This document shows, piece by piece, positions 1 to 6,387 of a DNA stretch of 7,640 nt. The notes under the pieces were generated by a model that saw only the letters and a program-made list of their open reading frames with translations, was not told where the DNA came from and ran no database searches. A program made the translations under genes and the position numbers. Location of the stretch: positions 1 through 7,640 of the forward strand of contig JAFOCZ010000169.1 of assembly GCA_017380955.1 (NCBI GenBank), read 5' to 3'. Numbering within the stretch: position 1 is the first letter of the stretch; every line of letters starts with the position of its first letter. This DNA comes from Alistipes sp. Lineage in GTDB: Bacteria > Bacteroidota > Bacteroidia > Bacteroidales > Rikenellaceae.

Positions 1-657
1 GCCTCGACACAAAATATCGTGCAGCGCGCTCTTGGATATCTCCTCGCGGCGACCCTTCATACCTCCGGTCTCCATAACCACCGTATCGCCCAACTGCGGA
101 GCATACTTCTCTGCCAAGTCCCACAGTGCATAACTTACGCCAAGCAGAATCTTGGGGCGAGGGTCCGATGCCATATCAGCGACAAGTTTCTCGTAATCAT
201 AGAGATAGAAACCTCCCGAGCCACAACGCTCTATGAGTTTATCGACCATATAGACAAGCGATGAGCCCTCACGCTCTAAGTAGTTAGGCAACAGACCATA
301 GATGCTCCACCCCTCCACAGCGCCATAGAAGTGCTCGAAGGCCGCAGTGAAGGTTTTGCGGTATACATCGAGCGACTGCATCATATGTCGCGAAGGTGTT
401 GTAGAGCCTGTATTGCTCGAGGTGAAAATCTTCTCGGGCTCACCCTTACCGCAGTATACCGCCTCGCTCTTGAACAACTCCACAGGCAGAAATGGGATAT
501 CCTCCACGCTCTGCACCGCCTCTACATCCACACCCAGCAACTCCACATAGCGGCGATAGGGCTCGCACTCACGCGCCTGGAAGCGAAACACCTCCAACGC
601 ACAACGCTCAAACTCCGCATCGCTGCTGATTTGCAATATGCTATCTATCTCTAACAT
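1..657 (-). CDS. LuxE/PaaK-family acyl-protein synthetase-like protein, 3' end cut by window edge
   Basis: An open frame begins with ATG at 657-655 and runs without a stop to base 1, giving 219 residues; the rest lies outside. Family members in Bacteroidales are, from memory, about 325 residues, so roughly the last 100 are missing. Seen in the translation: IPFLPVELFKS at 54-64, a Ser/Thr/Gly-rich adenylate-binding-type loop TSSNTGSTTPSRH at 79-91, LLPNYLEREGSSLVYMVDKL at 122-141, and METGGMKGRREEISK at 195-209. This set matches the LuxE/PaaK-like acyltransferase family, related to the luciferase acyl-protein synthetase LuxE and to phenylacetate-CoA ligase. Such enzymes activate a carboxylate with ATP and pass the acyl group to a thiol. 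The substrate here is unknown, and nothing nearby suggests bioluminescence. It is transcribed away from the lipoprotein operon. The start is chosen because it is the first ATG after a good promoter and the N-terminus looks natural. Confidence 0.85.
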   Translation of the reverse strand, partial: MLEIDSILQISSDAEFERCALEVFRFQARECEPYRRYVELLGVDVEAVQSVEDIPFLPVELFKSEAVYCGKGEPEKIFTSSNTGSTTPSRHMMQSLDVYRKTFTAAFEHFYGAVEGWSIYGLLPNYLEREGSSLVYMVDKLIERCGSGGFYLYDYEKLVADMASDPRPKILLGVSYALWDLAEKYAPQLGDTVVMETGGMKGRREEISKSALHDILCRG

Positions 658-681
658 TCTTATCGTTTTATGGTTGAGAGA

Positions 682-713
682 CAAATTTAGCACTTTTCTG
701 CGAGAATGCCAAC
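682..713 (-). promoter_or_regulatory. Promoter for the LuxE-like gene
   Basis: On the minus strand a TAAATTTG element (689-682) fits the Bacteroidetes -7 consensus TAnnTTTG exactly. A GTTG (713-710), one mismatch from the -33 TTTG, lies 20 nt upstream of it. Transcription would start near 676, leaving a leader of about 20 nt before the ATG at 657. The consensus is known for the primary sigma factor of Bacteroides; assigning it here is inference from the match and spacing. Confidence 0.55.
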
Positions 714-728
714 TATTTCTCCTACAAC

Positions 729-748
729 TGCAAATTTTATAATTTGCA
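729..748. repeat. Perfect inverted repeat between divergent promoters
   Basis: TGCAAATT (729-736) and AATTTGCA (741-748) form a perfect 8-bp inverted repeat around the 4-base spacer TTAT. It lies just upstream of both the leftward promoter and the rightward -7 element. The position and the dyad symmetry would suit an operator for a dimeric regulator controlling both directions. The sequence is AT-rich and no regulator gene is visible, so this is only a candidate. Confidence 0.4.
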
Positions 749-772
749 ATGCCTTAAAACTAAAAAAAACAT

Positions 773-780
773 TACCTTTG
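773..780 (+). promoter_or_regulatory. -7 promoter element for the lipoprotein operon
   Basis: TACCTTTG matches TAnnTTTG exactly and is preceded by an A-rich run (756-770). No good -33 TTTG sits at the usual spacing: the nearest TTTG (743-746) is 26 nt upstream, too far, and lies inside the inverted repeat at 729-748. A start near 787 would leave only about 11 nt before the ATG at 798, or 20 nt before the alternative ATG at 807. The weak -33 region may mean dependence on an activator (inference). Confidence 0.5.
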
Positions 781-797
781 CCCCAAATTAACTTTTT

Positions 798-1937
798 ATG
801 CGAGATATGAAGCAGTTTGCTATTTTTGTTGTTGCCCTGATGGCAACTATTTTTGTTGGATGTACCAACAACGACTTCGACCCCAACAACCCTCCAAAAA
901 TGGAACTCGACACCTATGAGTTGAATGTCGACGGTGGCGGTGGCGACATCCCTATCTTCTACGCTGTGCGTAACGCCATCAAGGGTGCTCAGCCCGAGGT
1001 TATCTCTACAGCAAATTGGGTAAAAATCAAGGAGATAACATCTTCGACTATCGTGCTAAGCATCGCACCAAGCGACATCAACGAGGAGCGTTTCGCATCC
1101 GTGACCATCAAGTACCAGGGTATGGAGCCTGACCTCCGCGTGAGCATCCTCCAGGATAAGCAGTTGCTCAACAAGTTCCGCTTCGAGTGCACCGACCTCA
1201 CATACAACAGTTGCACAGTGAAGTATTTCCCTACAGACAAGAGTATACCATATATGGCAAACATCATCGACGCTGAGTATTTCAAGCAGACGGGAACTAC
1301 CGATATGAACGTATTCATCGAGGCAGAGATGAACAACTACCGCAGCATCGCCGAGCGTAACCAGATGACACTCGAGGAGTTGATGGGTCGTGTAAGCCCA
1401 CAACTTATCTACACCGGAGATGCCGAGCGCTCGTTTGCAGGTATGAAGCACGGCTCGCAGTATGTAGTGTATAGTTATGGTGTTACGTTCAAGGGCAATG
1501 AGTATTCGCTCCTCACGCCTATGCACCAGACTATGGTTGAGATTCCTATGCCCGAGATGCTCGACGCCTCATTTGGCATAACATCGCAGATTAGCGGCAC
1601 TATGGCAAATATCACCATCACACCTAAGAACTGGGATGGCTACTACAATGTGCAGATAGCACCCGACTACTCAATGTACTACATCACTCCAGGTAGCAAC
1701 CCTTCAGAGGGTCTTTTCAAGAGCCTCGCATCGTACTTCTACGACAACGCCCGTAAGACTATGGCCAATGGCACCTCTGTTGAGCAGTTCCTCAAGGCTA
1801 ACTGCTACAAGGGTAACAAGCAGATTAACGTAACCTTGGAGGCAGACAGAAAGTATATGGTATATGTTTTTGCCGTAGCATCTGAGGATGGCGCGATACC
1901 TGTAATGCGCTCTACGCCTAACTACGCATACCTATAA
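798..1937 (+). CDS. BACON-domain surface lipoprotein, shorter paralogue (379 aa)
   Basis: A lipoprotein signal peptide opens the protein: a hydrophobic stretch at about 7-20, then a lipobox-like FVGC with the acylated cysteine at 22. Residues about 34-120 look like a BACON domain: it follows an Asn/Pro-rich linker, has ANWVKI in the middle and ends in the strand RVSILQDKQ. Two further beta-rich modules follow. Module A (about 125-250) holds TYNSCTVKYFPTD and QYVVYSYGV; module B (about 255-379) holds NWDGYYNVQI at 278-287 and RKYMVYVFAVASEDG near the end. The same modules occur in the next gene, so the pair is a tandem duplication. BACON domains occur in Bacteroidetes cell-surface proteins, often in glycan or mucin binding, but the ligand here is unknown. 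ATG at 798 is used; ATG at 807 (fourth codon) would also leave a complete signal peptide. Probably first gene of a three-gene operon. Confidence 0.8.
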   Translation: MRDMKQFAIFVVALMATIFVGCTNNDFDPNNPPKMELDTYELNVDGGGGDIPIFYAVRNAIKGAQPEVISTANWVKIKEITSSTIVLSIAPSDINEERFASVTIKYQGMEPDLRVSILQDKQLLNKFRFECTDLTYNSCTVKYFPTDKSIPYMANIIDAEYFKQTGTTDMNVFIEAEMNNYRSIAERNQMTLEELMGRVSPQLIYTGDAERSFAGMKHGSQYVVYSYGVTFKGNEYSLLTPMHQTMVEIPMPEMLDASFGITSQISGTMANITITPKNWDGYYNVQIAPDYSMYYITPGSNPSEGLFKSLASYFYDNARKTMANGTSVEQFLKANCYKGNKQINVTLEADRKYMVYVFAVASEDGAIPVMRSTPNYAYL

Positions 1938-1961
1938 TATATAATATAACACCCACAGCCT

Positions 1962-3815
1962 ATGCGCCATATATTGTGGAGTCTAATGTTGCTCCTCGTT
2001 GCCACATCGTGCAGCAACGACACCAACACCACCAAGGAGTTTACCGCCACACCATCGCTTATCGAGATTTCGGATATGGGTGGTGAGTGCGTTGTGAAGT
2101 ATAGCCTTCCGAACTACATCGGCACTATGCTTCCTGCCGTAGTATGCGCCGAGGAGTGGGTAACAGTTGCCGAGAACACCAAAAAGGGCGAGATACGCCT
2201 ACGCATACTCCCCAACTACAGCGCCGAGGAGCGTGAGGCTATCGTGGAGTTGCGATATGTAGATACCCCTACGCAGCCACGCATCGTGGTGCGCCAGCGT
2301 GGTCTCAGCGGCGAGAAACTTAGCATCGAGGTTACAGAGTTGGGATACTCGGAGTGTAGCATAAAGGTTACGCCCTCCGACCCCGACATCCGCTACATAG
2401 CGATGATGGCTGAGAAGCGTTACTTCACCGAGCAGAACATCACCGACGAGGAGAGCCTCATAAGCGCCGACCGCACACTCTTCTACTCCTACACCGACAA
2501 GAGTCTCGAGCAGTTCCTCAAGGATAGCGGCATCGCTATGCAGGGCACGCAGACCAAACGCTGGCAAGATCTCTCACCGGCTAAGGAGTATATCATCTAT
2601 GCCTATGGCATCTATGTAGATGGCGATGACTACGACCGTGTGACACCCATCTACCACACCCCTATCGCAAAGCGACTCCCCGAGCGCTCGGAGCAGCACT
2701 TCACAACCACCATCACCGCCGAAGGCCCTGAGGTGACGTTTGACATCGTGCCCGAGAGTTGGGATGGCTACTATATGGTGCAGATTGTCGAGGATAGCGA
2801 GGCGGGATATATAGAGCAGGGACTACCCTTCACCACCGAAAATGCAGAGCAGGTTGCCGAGGCATTCTTCTACATCTCCGACCATATGCACTACTTCGAG
2901 GGTAAATCTTCGGAGGATATTATGCAGCAACTCGGTCATAAGGGCAACGCGTCGTTCCACAAGACGCTGAACGCCAATCACCGCTATATGGCTCTTGTGT
3001 ATGCCATTGCTGCCGAGGATGGCAACATCCCTATGGTGGTCTCAGAGCCACAGGTGGAGTATTTCTCGACAGGCACTGTGGAGCGCTCGGATATGACCTT
3101 CGAGGTGGAGTTTACGAACATACGCCCACGCTCTGTGGATGTGTGCATCGTACCTTCTAAGGATGAGACCTACACCGCCGTTATGATGTATGCCTCGAGC
3201 CTCCCCGAGGGTGATAAGCAGCAACAACTCGACTATGTGATGTCGAAGTATGCGCCGCTGGAACTATCAGGCGTATATAGCGAGCATATCGACCAACTAC
3301 CTCCCGAGACGGAGTTCGCGATTGCCGTATGTGGCTACTACGCTGGTGCTCCAACAACCGACCTCTTCCTATACCGCTTCACGACGGCTAAGGATGGCGA
3401 GGGCGATAATAAGATTGTGGAGGTGCAATTCTCGGCATACGATATGGCGGAGGTTGCAGCCATAGAGCCATACTACAACTCTATGATGGGCTATGCCGAC
3501 TACTTCCTATCTATGGAGGTCGTGACACTCACCACGCCATCGCCAACACTCCACTATGAGTTATACGCCAAGTCGCAGTACGATAGTTATACCCATAAGG
3601 AGATTCGCGATAGCCTCCTGGAGTATGCCTACACCTCGTCACCCGATTGGGCGCTGTGCAACTATGGCAATGAGTATGTGCTGTGTGGCTTGGCCGAGGA
3701 TGAGAATGGCTATGTAGGTGAGATGTATGTCTCAGAGCCTATTATGTTTACCAAGGAGCAGACCTCCGATGCTGCAATCTTCGTGACACTCTACGAGGCG
3801 TATGTAACAGAGTAA
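1962..3815 (+). CDS. BACON-domain surface lipoprotein, longer paralogue (617 aa)
   Basis: It starts 24 bp after the previous gene. The signal peptide has a hydrophobic core at about 4-14 and a lipobox-like VATSC, with the cysteine at 17. Residues about 27-115 resemble a BACON domain (EEWVTVAE in the middle, RIVVRQRG at the end). Module A (about 118-240: YSECSIKVTPSD, EYIIYAYGI) and module B (about 245-369: SWDGYYMVQI at 266-275, RYMALVYAIAAEDGNIP) align by eye with modules A and B of the neighbour. Two modules are extra. One at about 377-476 looks like a third Fn3-like unit (SVDVCIVPSKDETY, FAIAVCGYY). The last, about 484-617, is rich in Tyr and Glu (YELYAKSQYD, EYVLCGLAEDENG) and is less clearly the same fold. 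Probably anchored in the outer membrane. The precise function is not recognisable; binding of an extracellular ligand or a structural envelope role is inference. Confidence 0.8.
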   Translation: MRHILWSLMLLLVATSCSNDTNTTKEFTATPSLIEISDMGGECVVKYSLPNYIGTMLPAVVCAEEWVTVAENTKKGEIRLRILPNYSAEEREAIVELRYVDTPTQPRIVVRQRGLSGEKLSIEVTELGYSECSIKVTPSDPDIRYIAMMAEKRYFTEQNITDEESLISADRTLFYSYTDKSLEQFLKDSGIAMQGTQTKRWQDLSPAKEYIIYAYGIYVDGDDYDRVTPIYHTPIAKRLPERSEQHFTTTITAEGPEVTFDIVPESWDGYYMVQIVEDSEAGYIEQGLPFTTENAEQVAEAFFYISDHMHYFEGKSSEDIMQQLGHKGNASFHKTLNANHRYMALVYAIAAEDGNIPMVVSEPQVEYFSTGTVERSDMTFEVEFTNIRPRSVDVCIVPSKDETYTAVMMYASSLPEGDKQQQLDYVMSKYAPLELSGVYSEHIDQLPPETEFAIAVCGYYAGAPTTDLFLYRFTTAKDGEGDNKIVEVQFSAYDMAEVAAIEPYYNSMMGYADYFLSMEVVTLTTPSPTLHYELYAKSQYDSYTHKEIRDSLLEYAYTSSPDWALCNYGNEYVLCGLAEDENGYVGEMYVSEPIMFTKEQTSDAAIFVTLYEAYVTE

Positions 3816-3825
3816 TAGCACAATA

Positions 3826-5694
3826 ATGAGCAGACATATAAAGTTTATCGTAGCGACATTCACCATCTCGCTACTCCTCTCTATCATCAACCGCGGAGTA
3901 TTCGTAATCTTCAACCACGCACTTCTACTCTCGGAGTGCGATGCGTGGGAACTTCTGCAGTGCTTCACACACGGCCTTATCCTCGACGCATCCATAGCGG
4001 GATACATCACCGCGTTGCCTCTCATAGCCACCATCATCGCTATGTGGCTACCAGCATCGTGGCGCAGTGCTAAGGTGTGGCGCTGGGGCTTTATGGGCTA
4101 CTTCGCCATTATAACCCTCGCCGTTGCCATCATCGAGACCGCAGATATAGGTCTCTACAGTGCGTGGCAGTCACGCATAGATGCTCAGGTGCTCATCTAC
4201 TCCCCCAAGGAGATGATGGCAAGCCTCACCGTGGGTAACATCCTCGGTGCTGTGGCATATGTTGGCGCTACGCTTGCCGCAGCACTATACCTCTACAACA
4301 TCGCACTACGTCGCTGGCTACTGCCACAACTGAGTGAGCCTCGCACCATAATATCGCAGCGAGGTATACACACCACAGTGATGATCCTCATCGCAGGTGT
4401 CATATTCCTCATTATGCGTGGTGGCATCACAACCTCCACGGCAAATGTCTCTATGGTGCACTTCTCGCATAAGGCAACCCTCAACAAGATAGCCATCAAC
4501 CCTGTATTCTCGCTTATAGAGTCCGCAACAACGGGTGATGACCTCAACCGCTTCGACTTCTTCCCTACGGAGGATGCCGAGCGTATCTTCCTCCGCTCGC
4601 TGCATAGCACCGACGCCAAGAGCGACATTTGTGGCACAAAGTGGCTAAACACCGAGCGCCCAAATATCGTAATAGTAGTTATGGAGGGTATGGGATGCAC
4701 CATCACAGAGTCCTACGACGGCACAGAGCCCGTAGCACCGCACCTCAACGCCCTACGCAATGAGGGTATATGGTTTGAGAATATGTACGCCTCGTCGTTC
4801 CGCACCGACCGTGGCAACGTCGCCATCCTCAGTGGCTTCCCCGGACAGCCTACGCTGTCGGTTATGAAACTTGCGAATAAGGCTGCCAAACTCCCAGGTC
4901 TGGCAGCAGCGCTCCACGACGAGGGCTACACCACACGTTTCTTCTATGGCGGTGACTCCAACTTCACAAACACCCGCGCATACCTCTTCTCTACGGGCTA
5001 TCGCGAGGTTGTGGATGAGAAGAGCCTGAGCCTCGAGGGTCACTACTCGAAGTGGGGATATGCCGATGACATAGTCCTCGACTACGCTGCCGAGGAGATT
5101 ATCAGCCGCATAGAGCATAGCGATAGCCCAAGTTTCGAGACTATACTTACGCTCAGTAGCCACGAGCCCTACGAAGTGCCATACTCACGCCTGGAGAACA
5201 AACTCCTAAACTCCTTTGCATACACCGACGAGGCTATAGGCAACTTTGTGGAGCATCTCCGCAACTCTGCGGCGTGGGAGAATATGCTCCTTATCCTCGT
5301 TCCGGACCATAGCACCCTCTACCCCACATCCATTGGCAACCACTCCTCGGAGCGTCACCGTATACCTATGATATGGCTTGGTGGTGCGGTTACAAAGCCT
5401 ATGGTCGTGGAGGAGTATATGTCGCAAACCGACATCGCCGCGACGCTGCTCGCGCAGATGAACATCAGCCACACACAGTTTACCTTCAGCCGCGACATAT
5501 GTGCCGAGGGCTGCGCACACTTTGCCTACTGGACATACCCTGTGGGCTTCGGAATCATAGACGCTAAGGGTAAGACCATCTACGACTGCAACACCGACAT
5601 CGTTATCACAGAGGAGTGCGACGACACCGCGCGCCACGTTGAGGAGGGTAAGGCGTGGTTGGAGAAGACATTCATCGAGATTCGCAATATGTAG
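3826..5694 (+). CDS. LtaS-type membrane phosphotransferase/sulfatase-family protein (622 aa)
   Basis: It starts 10 bp after the second lipoprotein gene. The N-terminal half has about five membrane segments (roughly 6-29, 52-75, 88-107, 136-160, 183-198). From about residue 278 there is an alkaline-phosphatase-superfamily catalytic domain of the LtaS type. Visible motifs: PNIVIVVMEG with metal ligand Glu287; SSFRTDRGNVAILSG with the likely nucleophile Thr327; FFYGGDSNFTNTR at 372-384; KWGYADD at 409-415; LTLSSHEPYEVPY with His446; and LVPDHS with Asp494/His495. All expected catalytic residues are present, so the enzyme should be active. Known relatives transfer phosphoglycerol or phosphoethanolamine from a phospholipid to a glycan, lipid or teichoic acid on the outer face of the cytoplasmic membrane. 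A Gram-negative Bacteroidales cell has no classical lipoteichoic acid, so the acceptor is probably a lipid, a periplasmic glycan or a surface polymer (inference). Last gene of the operon. Confidence 0.9.
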   Translation: MSRHIKFIVATFTISLLLSIINRGVFVIFNHALLLSECDAWELLQCFTHGLILDASIAGYITALPLIATIIAMWLPASWRSAKVWRWGFMGYFAIITLAVAIIETADIGLYSAWQSRIDAQVLIYSPKEMMASLTVGNILGAVAYVGATLAAALYLYNIALRRWLLPQLSEPRTIISQRGIHTTVMILIAGVIFLIMRGGITTSTANVSMVHFSHKATLNKIAINPVFSLIESATTGDDLNRFDFFPTEDAERIFLRSLHSTDAKSDICGTKWLNTERPNIVIVVMEGMGCTITESYDGTEPVAPHLNALRNEGIWFENMYASSFRTDRGNVAILSGFPGQPTLSVMKLANKAAKLPGLAAALHDEGYTTRFFYGGDSNFTNTRAYLFSTGYREVVDEKSLSLEGHYSKWGYADDIVLDYAAEEIISRIEHSDSPSFETILTLSSHEPYEVPYSRLENKLLNSFAYTDEAIGNFVEHLRNSAAWENMLLILVPDHSTLYPTSIGNHSSERHRIPMIWLGGAVTKPMVVEEYMSQTDIAATLLAQMNISHTQFTFSRDICAEGCAHFAYWTYPVGFGIIDAKGKTIYDCNTDIVITEECDDTARHVEEGKAWLEKTFIEIRNM

Positions 5695-5702
5695 ATTATC
5701 AG

Positions 5703-5737
5703 TGCAAAGTGCCACATATTTTTGTGGAAGTTTTGCA
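5703..5737. repeat. Imperfect hairpin overlapping the rplS promoter
   Basis: Inner arms CCACA (5712-5716) and TGTGG (5723-5727) enclose a 6-nt loop. Outer arms TGCAAA (5703-5708) and TTTGCA (5732-5737) pair perfectly across a small internal loop. It lies just after the stop codon of the LtaS-like gene and covers the -33 box of rplS. It could be a weak operon terminator, although no uninterrupted U-run follows directly, or a site that affects rplS promoter use. The role is unproven. Confidence 0.35.
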
Positions 5738-5762
5738 AAATAAATATTTTTATCTATCTTTG
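5732..5762 (+). promoter_or_regulatory. rplS promoter
   Basis: TTTG (5732-5735), a 19-nt spacer and TATCTTTG (5755-5762) match the Bacteroidetes -33/-7 promoter exactly, and the spacer is AT-rich. Transcription should begin near 5769. This separates rplS from the upstream operon and leaves a leader of about 127 nt. Confidence 0.8.
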
Positions 5763-5786
5763 CACCCCGTATCAACCTCTTATATT

Positions 5787-5878
5787 GGGTGACGGCGTAA
5801 GAAGGATTACCGAGGATTATTGTCGAGGGTGACAATATGGTAGCGCCATCACAGCGATAATGTTGAACGCTAAACATT
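5787..5878 (+). promoter_or_regulatory. Candidate structured leader of rplS
   Basis: Three helices can be drawn in the long 5' leader. A closing stem pairs 5789-5797 with 5844-5852 (eight Watson-Crick pairs and one C-A mismatch). Inside it a 7-bp hairpin pairs 5818-5824 with 5831-5837 around the loop GAGGGU. Downstream, 5859-5864 pairs perfectly with 5873-5878, ending 17 nt before the ATG. GGGTGAC occurs twice (5787-5793, 5827-5833), once at the closing stem and once in the hairpin, so alternative pairings are possible. Many ribosomal-protein genes are controlled by leaders that bind their own product; this one being such a leader is inference. Confidence 0.4.
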
Positions 5879-5895
5879 TAATATTAGTTGCAACA

Positions 5896-6273
5896 ATGAA
5901 CAAGGATCAGTTGATCAGACTCGTAAACGAGAAGATGTGGACCAAGGGTGAGGCAGATGTACCTCAGTTTGGTGCAGGTGACACAATCACAGTAACTTAC
6001 CGTATCGTAGAGGGTAACAAGGAGCGTTTGCAGAGCTTCCGCGGTGTAGTAATCCAGATTAAGGGTTCTGGCCGTACAAAGATGTTCACCATCCGTAAGG
6101 TATCTAACGGCGTAGGTGTAGAGCGTATCTTCCCTCTTTACTCACCACACATCGACAAGATCGAGGTTAACAAGTATGGTGTAGTACGTCGCGCACGTAT
6201 CTACTATCTCCGCGATCTTACAGGTAAGAAGGCTCGTATCAAGGAGCGTCGTATCGTTCGCAAGGAGGAGTAG
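5896..6273 (+). CDS. rplS: Large ribosomal subunit protein L19 (bL19)
   Basis: The 125-residue product is ribosomal protein L19, which sits at the interface of the two ribosomal subunits. Family signatures run along its length: FGAGDTITVTYRIVEGNKER near 25-44, FRGVVIQIKGSG, TIRKVSNGVGVERIFPLYSP, VRRARIYYLRDLTGKKARIK and a basic C-terminus. The start is placed at MNKDQLIRL (5896). An in-frame ATG 36 bp upstream (5860) would add MLNAKHLILVAT, which is not typical of the family and lies within a possible hairpin. Codon use is strongly biased (CGT, GGT, GTA, AAG), as in gapA and unlike the lipoprotein genes, which fits high expression. It has its own promoter and terminator, so it is a single-gene transcript here; trmD or rpsP, its usual partners in many bacteria, are not adjacent. 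Confidence 0.97.
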   Translation: MNKDQLIRLVNEKMWTKGEADVPQFGAGDTITVTYRIVEGNKERLQSFRGVVIQIKGSGRTKMFTIRKVSNGVGVERIFPLYSPHIDKIEVNKYGVVRRARIYYLRDLTGKKARIKERRIVRKEE

Positions 6274-6293
6274 TAAATCACTACATCCGAGAG

Positions 6294-6329
6294 ATAAGAG
6301 ACAGCAGCAATGTTGTCTCTTATTTTTTT
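6294..6329 (+). terminator. Intrinsic terminator of rplS
   Basis: ATAAGAGACA (6294-6303) and TGTCTCTTAT (6314-6323) form a perfect 10-bp stem around a 10-nt loop, followed by a T-run through 6329. It begins about 20 bp after the rplS stop codon. Confidence 0.92.
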
Positions 6330-6337
6330 GTGTGGTT

Positions 6338-6384
6338 GGGGAGAGATAGGGAGAGATGGGTAGTTATGGGTAGAGAATTTGGGG
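6338..6384 (+). repeat. G-rich tract with quadruplex pattern
   Basis: Five G-runs lie at 6338-6341, 6349-6351, 6358-6360, 6368-6370 and 6381-6384. The first three loops are 7, 6 and 7 nt, which fits the usual G3+N1-7 pattern for a G-quadruplex on the plus strand. Part of it is a short tandem repeat of GGGAGAGAT. No coding sense is seen. Whether it folds, and whether it is transcribed past the rplS terminator, is unknown. Confidence 0.5.
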
Positions 6385-6387
6385 CGT

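Noticed and set aside
331..654. Plus-strand frame of 107 codons at the left end
   Set aside because: It is opposite the LuxE-like gene, whose minus-strand translation carries clear family motifs.
1056..1526. Minus-strand frame of 156 codons within the first lipoprotein gene
   Set aside because: Antisense to a well-supported lipoprotein gene, with no domain-like sequence and no promoter; other antisense frames at 2199-2567, 4293-4706 and 4753-5163 are dismissed likewise.
5206..5877. Long minus-strand frame of 223 codons opposite the LtaS-like gene
   Set aside because: It lies almost wholly antisense to a gene with all catalytic motifs intact, has no recognisable protein features, and begins inside the rplS leader. 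It reflects codon bias of the true gene.
5860..5895. Upstream ATG as the start of rplS
   Set aside because: The 12 extra residues are not typical of L19, and the ATG lies in a possible hairpin; the ATG at 5896 gives the family's usual N-terminus.
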